The notes beneath the pieces were generated by a model. It had not been told where the DNA came from. It saw only the letters and a list, made by a program, of their open reading frames with translations, and ran no database searches. From NCBI GenBank assembly GCA_023253415.1, contig JALRGK010000214.1:1-8637 (forward strand): DNA of 8,637 bases. Reading direction: 5' to 3'. Below, piece after piece: positions 6,663 through 8,637 of this stretch. The DNA is from Rhodocyclaceae bacterium. GTDB taxonomy: Bacteria > Pseudomonadota > Gammaproteobacteria > Burkholderiales > Rhodocyclaceae. The position numbers were made by a program, and so were the translations under genes. Positions within the stretch are counted from its first letter, which is position 1. Each line of letters starts with the position of its first letter.

Positions 6663-6681
6663 AAAAAAACCGGGTTGTCCC
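6663..6681 (-). terminator. Possible weak metF terminator
   Basis: On the - strand a very short stem (GGG-ACAA-CCC, 6672-6681) is followed by GG and seven T (6663-6669). The T-run is good but the stem is only 3 bp, so the call is weak. It may act together with the larger inverted repeat just downstream. Confidence 0.25.
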
Positions 6682-6732
6682 TAGAGGCTCAAAAAATAGA
6701 ATGATGTGTATTCAGTCAGAATAATCAGGTGA

Positions 6733-7569
6733 TTAGATCCCGAGACGGCGGCAAATTTCCAGCGTCAGCGCCGACTGGTTCATCGTGTAGAAGTGCAGAC
6801 CCGGTGCACCGCCTTCAATGAGCTGTTCACAAAGGTCGGTAATGACATCGAGGCCGAAGGCCTTGATGCTGTCGGTATCGTCCCCATAGCTTTCCAGTGT
6901 TCGACGCATCCAGCGCGGGATTTCCGCGCCGCAGGCGTCGGAAAAACGTGCCAGCTTGGTAAAGCCGCTGATCGGCATGATACCCGGCACAATGGGCTGG
7001 GTCACACCGGCGTTACGTGCTGCGTCGACGAAATTGAAATAGGCATCGGCGTTAAAAAAGTATTGCGTGATTGCCGAATCGGCACCCGCATTCATTTTGG
7101 TGACGAAAGCGCGCAGATCGTCTGCCGGTGACCGGGCTTGGGGGTGCCACTCCGGATAGGCAGCCACTTCGATGTGAAAGTGATCACCCGAGGTTTCTCG
7201 GATGAATTCGACCAGCTCGTTGGCGTAGCGAAATTCACCGGCTTCGGCCATGCCGGAGGGCAAGTCGCCGCGCAATGCCACGATACGGCGGATGCCAAGC
7301 TCAAGATACTCCTCCAGGATCTCGCGGATGCTGTCACGCGTTGAACCGATGCACGAGAGATGCGGTGCGGCATCGATGCCTTCATCCACCATCTCCTTGA
7401 CGACCGTGAAGGTGCGTTCGCGGGTCGAGCCGCCGGCACCGTAGGTGACCGAGCAGAACGCGGGCTCGAGCACAGCGAGTTTTTCGCGGACGATGCGCAG
7501 CTTGTCTAGGCCCTCCGGCGTTTGTGGCGGGAAGTATTCGACGGAGAGTTCGATGGCGGGTTGAATCAT
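6733..7569 (-). CDS. metF: 5,10-methylenetetrahydrofolate reductase
   Basis: This 278-residue cytoplasmic flavoenzyme reduces 5,10-methylene-THF to 5-methyl-THF, the methyl donor for homocysteine remethylation to methionine. The TIM-barrel family motifs are present: SVEYFPPQTPEG (9-20; Glu11 matches the catalytic Glu28 of E. coli), CSVTYGAGGSTRERT (39-53), HLSCIG (70-75), IVALRGD (96-102; Asp102 matches Asp120), VAAYPE-HP (135-143), AITQYFF (166-172; Gln169 matches Gln183), GIMPISGF (196-203) and FHFYTMN-like LHFYTMN (258-264). These residue equivalences are from memory of the E. coli enzyme. The protein is slightly shorter than E. coli MetF (296), mainly at the N-terminus. The ATG at 7567-7569 is the family start, 29 bp after the stop of the membrane-protein gene. 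No Shine-Dalgarno sequence is visible; the leader instead contains TCACCTCC. Its place after ahcY fits a methyl-cycle operon. Confidence 0.96.
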   Translation of the reverse strand: MIQPAIELSVEYFPPQTPEGLDKLRIVREKLAVLEPAFCSVTYGAGGSTRERTFTVVKEMVDEGIDAAPHLSCIGSTRDSIREILEEYLELGIRRIVALRGDLPSGMAEAGEFRYANELVEFIRETSGDHFHIEVAAYPEWHPQARSPADDLRAFVTKMNAGADSAITQYFFNADAYFNFVDAARNAGVTQPIVPGIMPISGFTKLARFSDACGAEIPRWMRRTLESYGDDTDSIKAFGLDVITDLCEQLIEGGAPGLHFYTMNQSALTLEICRRLGI

Positions 7570-7598
7570 GCAGAAATCCGGGGAGGTGAACGATTGCG

Positions 7599-7955
7599 TT
7601 AGACGCGTTCAGGGCGCGGTTGCTCTGTCAGCGACGAGAGGAACCAGCTGGCGATGCTGTAAACAATGGAGCCAAAGAGAGCCGAGAAGAAGCCCTCGAC
7701 TCGGAAACCGCTGAGAATGTCACCCACCCACCAGAACATCATCGCGTTGATCACGAACAGGAACAGACCGAGCGTGAGCAGGGTCACCGGTAGTGTCAGC
7801 AGGATGAAGATCGGGCGGATGACTGCGTTGACCAGGCCGAGAATAACCACGGCAATGAGTGCGGAGCCGAAGCTCTCGATCTGAATGCCCGGCACAATGT
7901 ATGGTACGAGCAACAGTGCGACGGCATTCAGAGCCCAGGTCAACAGCAGTTTCAT
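7599..7955 (-). CDS. Small four-helix membrane protein, phage-holin-4_2/YvlD-like family (PF04020)
   Basis: This 118-residue inner-membrane protein has four hydrophobic segments, at about 4-22, 31-53, 56-78 and 87-108, and a short charged tail. The core motif GLVNAVIRPI..LTLPVTLLTLGLFLFVINAMMFW (40-75) is what I recognise as the PF04020 family, named for distant likeness to a mycobacteriophage holin. Most members are ordinary chromosomal proteins with no lysis role, and there is no endolysin or phage gene nearby. Function is unknown. It begins 18 bp after the ahcY stop with AAGGAAA as ribosome binding site, and ends 29 bp before metF, so it is probably cotranscribed with both. I recall the same ahcY / membrane protein / metF order in other betaproteobacteria but cannot check it here. 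Confidence 0.88.
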   Translation of the reverse strand: MKLLLTWALNAVALLLVPYIVPGIQIESFGSALIAVVILGLVNAVIRPIFILLTLPVTLLTLGLFLFVINAMMFWWVGDILSGFRVEGFFSALFGSIVYSIASWFLSSLTEQPRPERV

Positions 7956-7973
7956 GGTGAAAGTTTCCTTGTA

Positions 7974-8637
7974 TTAGTAGCGGTAGTGTTCCGGCTTATA
8001 GGGACCGTTTTTGCTAACGCCAATATACGCGGCTTGCTGATCGGTGAGTTCAGTGAGCTGCGCGTTCAGTGTTTTCAACTGCAGGCGGGCCACCTTTTCA
8101 TCCAGATGCTTCGGCAAGGTGTAAACACCGATCGGGTACTTGTTGGTGTCGCGCTCGGTCCACAGCTCAATTTGGGCAATGGTCTGGTTGGCGAACGACG
8201 ACGACATCACGTAGGACGGATGGCCCGTTCCACAACCCAGATTAACCAGGCGGCCCTTGGCCAGCAGGATGATGCGCTTGCCGTCCGGGAAAATCACATG
8301 ATCAACCTGCGGCTTAATCTCTTCCCACTGGTATTTTTCCAGCGAAGCAACGTCGATTTCGTTATCGAAGTGGCCAATGTTGCACACGATGGCGTTGTTC
8401 TTCATCTTGGCCATATGGTCATGGGTGATGACGTGGAAGTTGCCAGTCGTGGTGACGAAGATGTCCGCGTGTTCGGCAGCGTATTCCATGGTGACTACAC
8501 GGTAGCCTTCCATCGCAGCTTGCAGTGCGCAGATCGGATCGATCTCTGTGACCCAGACCTGGGCCGACAGAGCACGCAGCGCTTGGGCCGAGCCCTTGCC
8601 GACATCACCGTAACCGGCAACGACGGCGACCTTGCCA
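7974..8637 (-). CDS. ahcY: S-adenosylhomocysteine hydrolase, C-terminal part
   Basis: This is the 3' half of ahcY; the gene continues beyond the right edge, and about 221 codons are visible, read in frame from the edge. AhcY is a cytoplasmic NAD-dependent tetramer that splits S-adenosylhomocysteine to adenosine and homocysteine, removing the inhibitory product of SAM-dependent methylations. The window begins at the NAD-binding Rossmann motif GYGDVGKG (about 8-15 of the visible part). It continues with VWVTEIDPICALQAAMEGY, FVTTTGN, NAIVCNIGHFDNEID, RLVNLGCGTGHPSYVMSSSFANQ and LPKHLDEKVA, and ends with the conserved PYKPEHYRY, whose Lys and Tyr reach the NAD site of the neighbouring subunit. 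The ATG at 8511-8513 is internal. The stop is followed after 18 bp by the membrane-protein gene. Any regulatory leader, such as a SAH riboswitch, would lie outside this window. Confidence 0.97.
   Translation of the reverse strand, partial: GKVAVVAGYGDVGKGSAQALRALSAQVWVTEIDPICALQAAMEGYRVVTMEYAAEHADIFVTTTGNFHVITHDHMAKMKNNAIVCNIGHFDNEIDVASLEKYQWEEIKPQVDHVIFPDGKRIILLAKGRLVNLGCGTGHPSYVMSSSFANQTIAQIELWTERDTNKYPIGVYTLPKHLDEKVARLQLKTLNAQLTELTDQQAAYIGVSKNGPYKPEHYRY

Noticed and set aside
7582..7600. A perfect GGAGGTGA on the + strand, suggesting a small + strand gene start
   Set aside because: The only usual start at a suitable distance (TTG at 7594) is followed by a stop after one codon, and a longer frame would need a rare ATT start; no coding signal supports it.
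7599..7955. Phage lysis gene or prophage remnant
   Set aside because: PF04020 proteins are mostly chromosomal, no endolysin or other phage gene is present, and the gene lies in a housekeeping operon.

Overview
This window looks like ordinary chromosomal DNA from a Gram-negative bacterium, most likely a betaproteobacterium. GC content is moderate to high, there is a periplasmic cytochrome c-551 with a Sec signal peptide, a Mpl murein-recycling ligase, an ahcY / PF04020 membrane protein / metF cluster, and a lipobox-bearing branched-chain amino acid binding protein. The genus cannot be fixed from the sequence alone. I see no insertion sequence, tRNA, rRNA, CRISPR array, phage module or toxin-antitoxin pair, and no gene looks broken or clearly imported.

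Layout. Positions 1-1277 are on the + strand: the 3' part of mpl, then a small secreted protein made of two tandem copies of one domain. A perfect 17-bp bidirectional terminator (1294-1331) separates these from everything else, which is on the - strand. Read in its own direction (right to left), the - strand carries: ahcY (its 5' end lies outside the window), a four-helix PF04020 membrane protein, metF, a 163-bp spacer with an imperfect inverted repeat, a cytochrome c-551-type gene, an intrinsic terminator, the substrate-binding protein livK, a second intrinsic terminator, and then the tightly packed livH-livM-livG-livF transporter genes.

How the genes work together. AhcY clears S-adenosylhomocysteine to homocysteine and MetF makes the 5-methyl-THF that remethylates it, so this cluster serves the activated methyl cycle; the membrane protein between them has no known role there. 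LivK, LivH/LivM and LivG/LivF form a complete HAAT-type ABC importer for branched-chain or related amino acids. The terminator between livK and livH probably lets the binding protein be made in excess over the membrane complex. The cytochrome is a soluble electron carrier with no obvious link to its neighbours.

The points most worth a second look are regulatory. The livK-livH terminator ends about 15 nt before a livH start that has no visible Shine-Dalgarno sequence. The cytochrome-livK terminator has an upstream hairpin that could compete with it. metF has anti-Shine-Dalgarno-like sequence where a ribosome binding site would be expected. I did not find a convincing new biological system.
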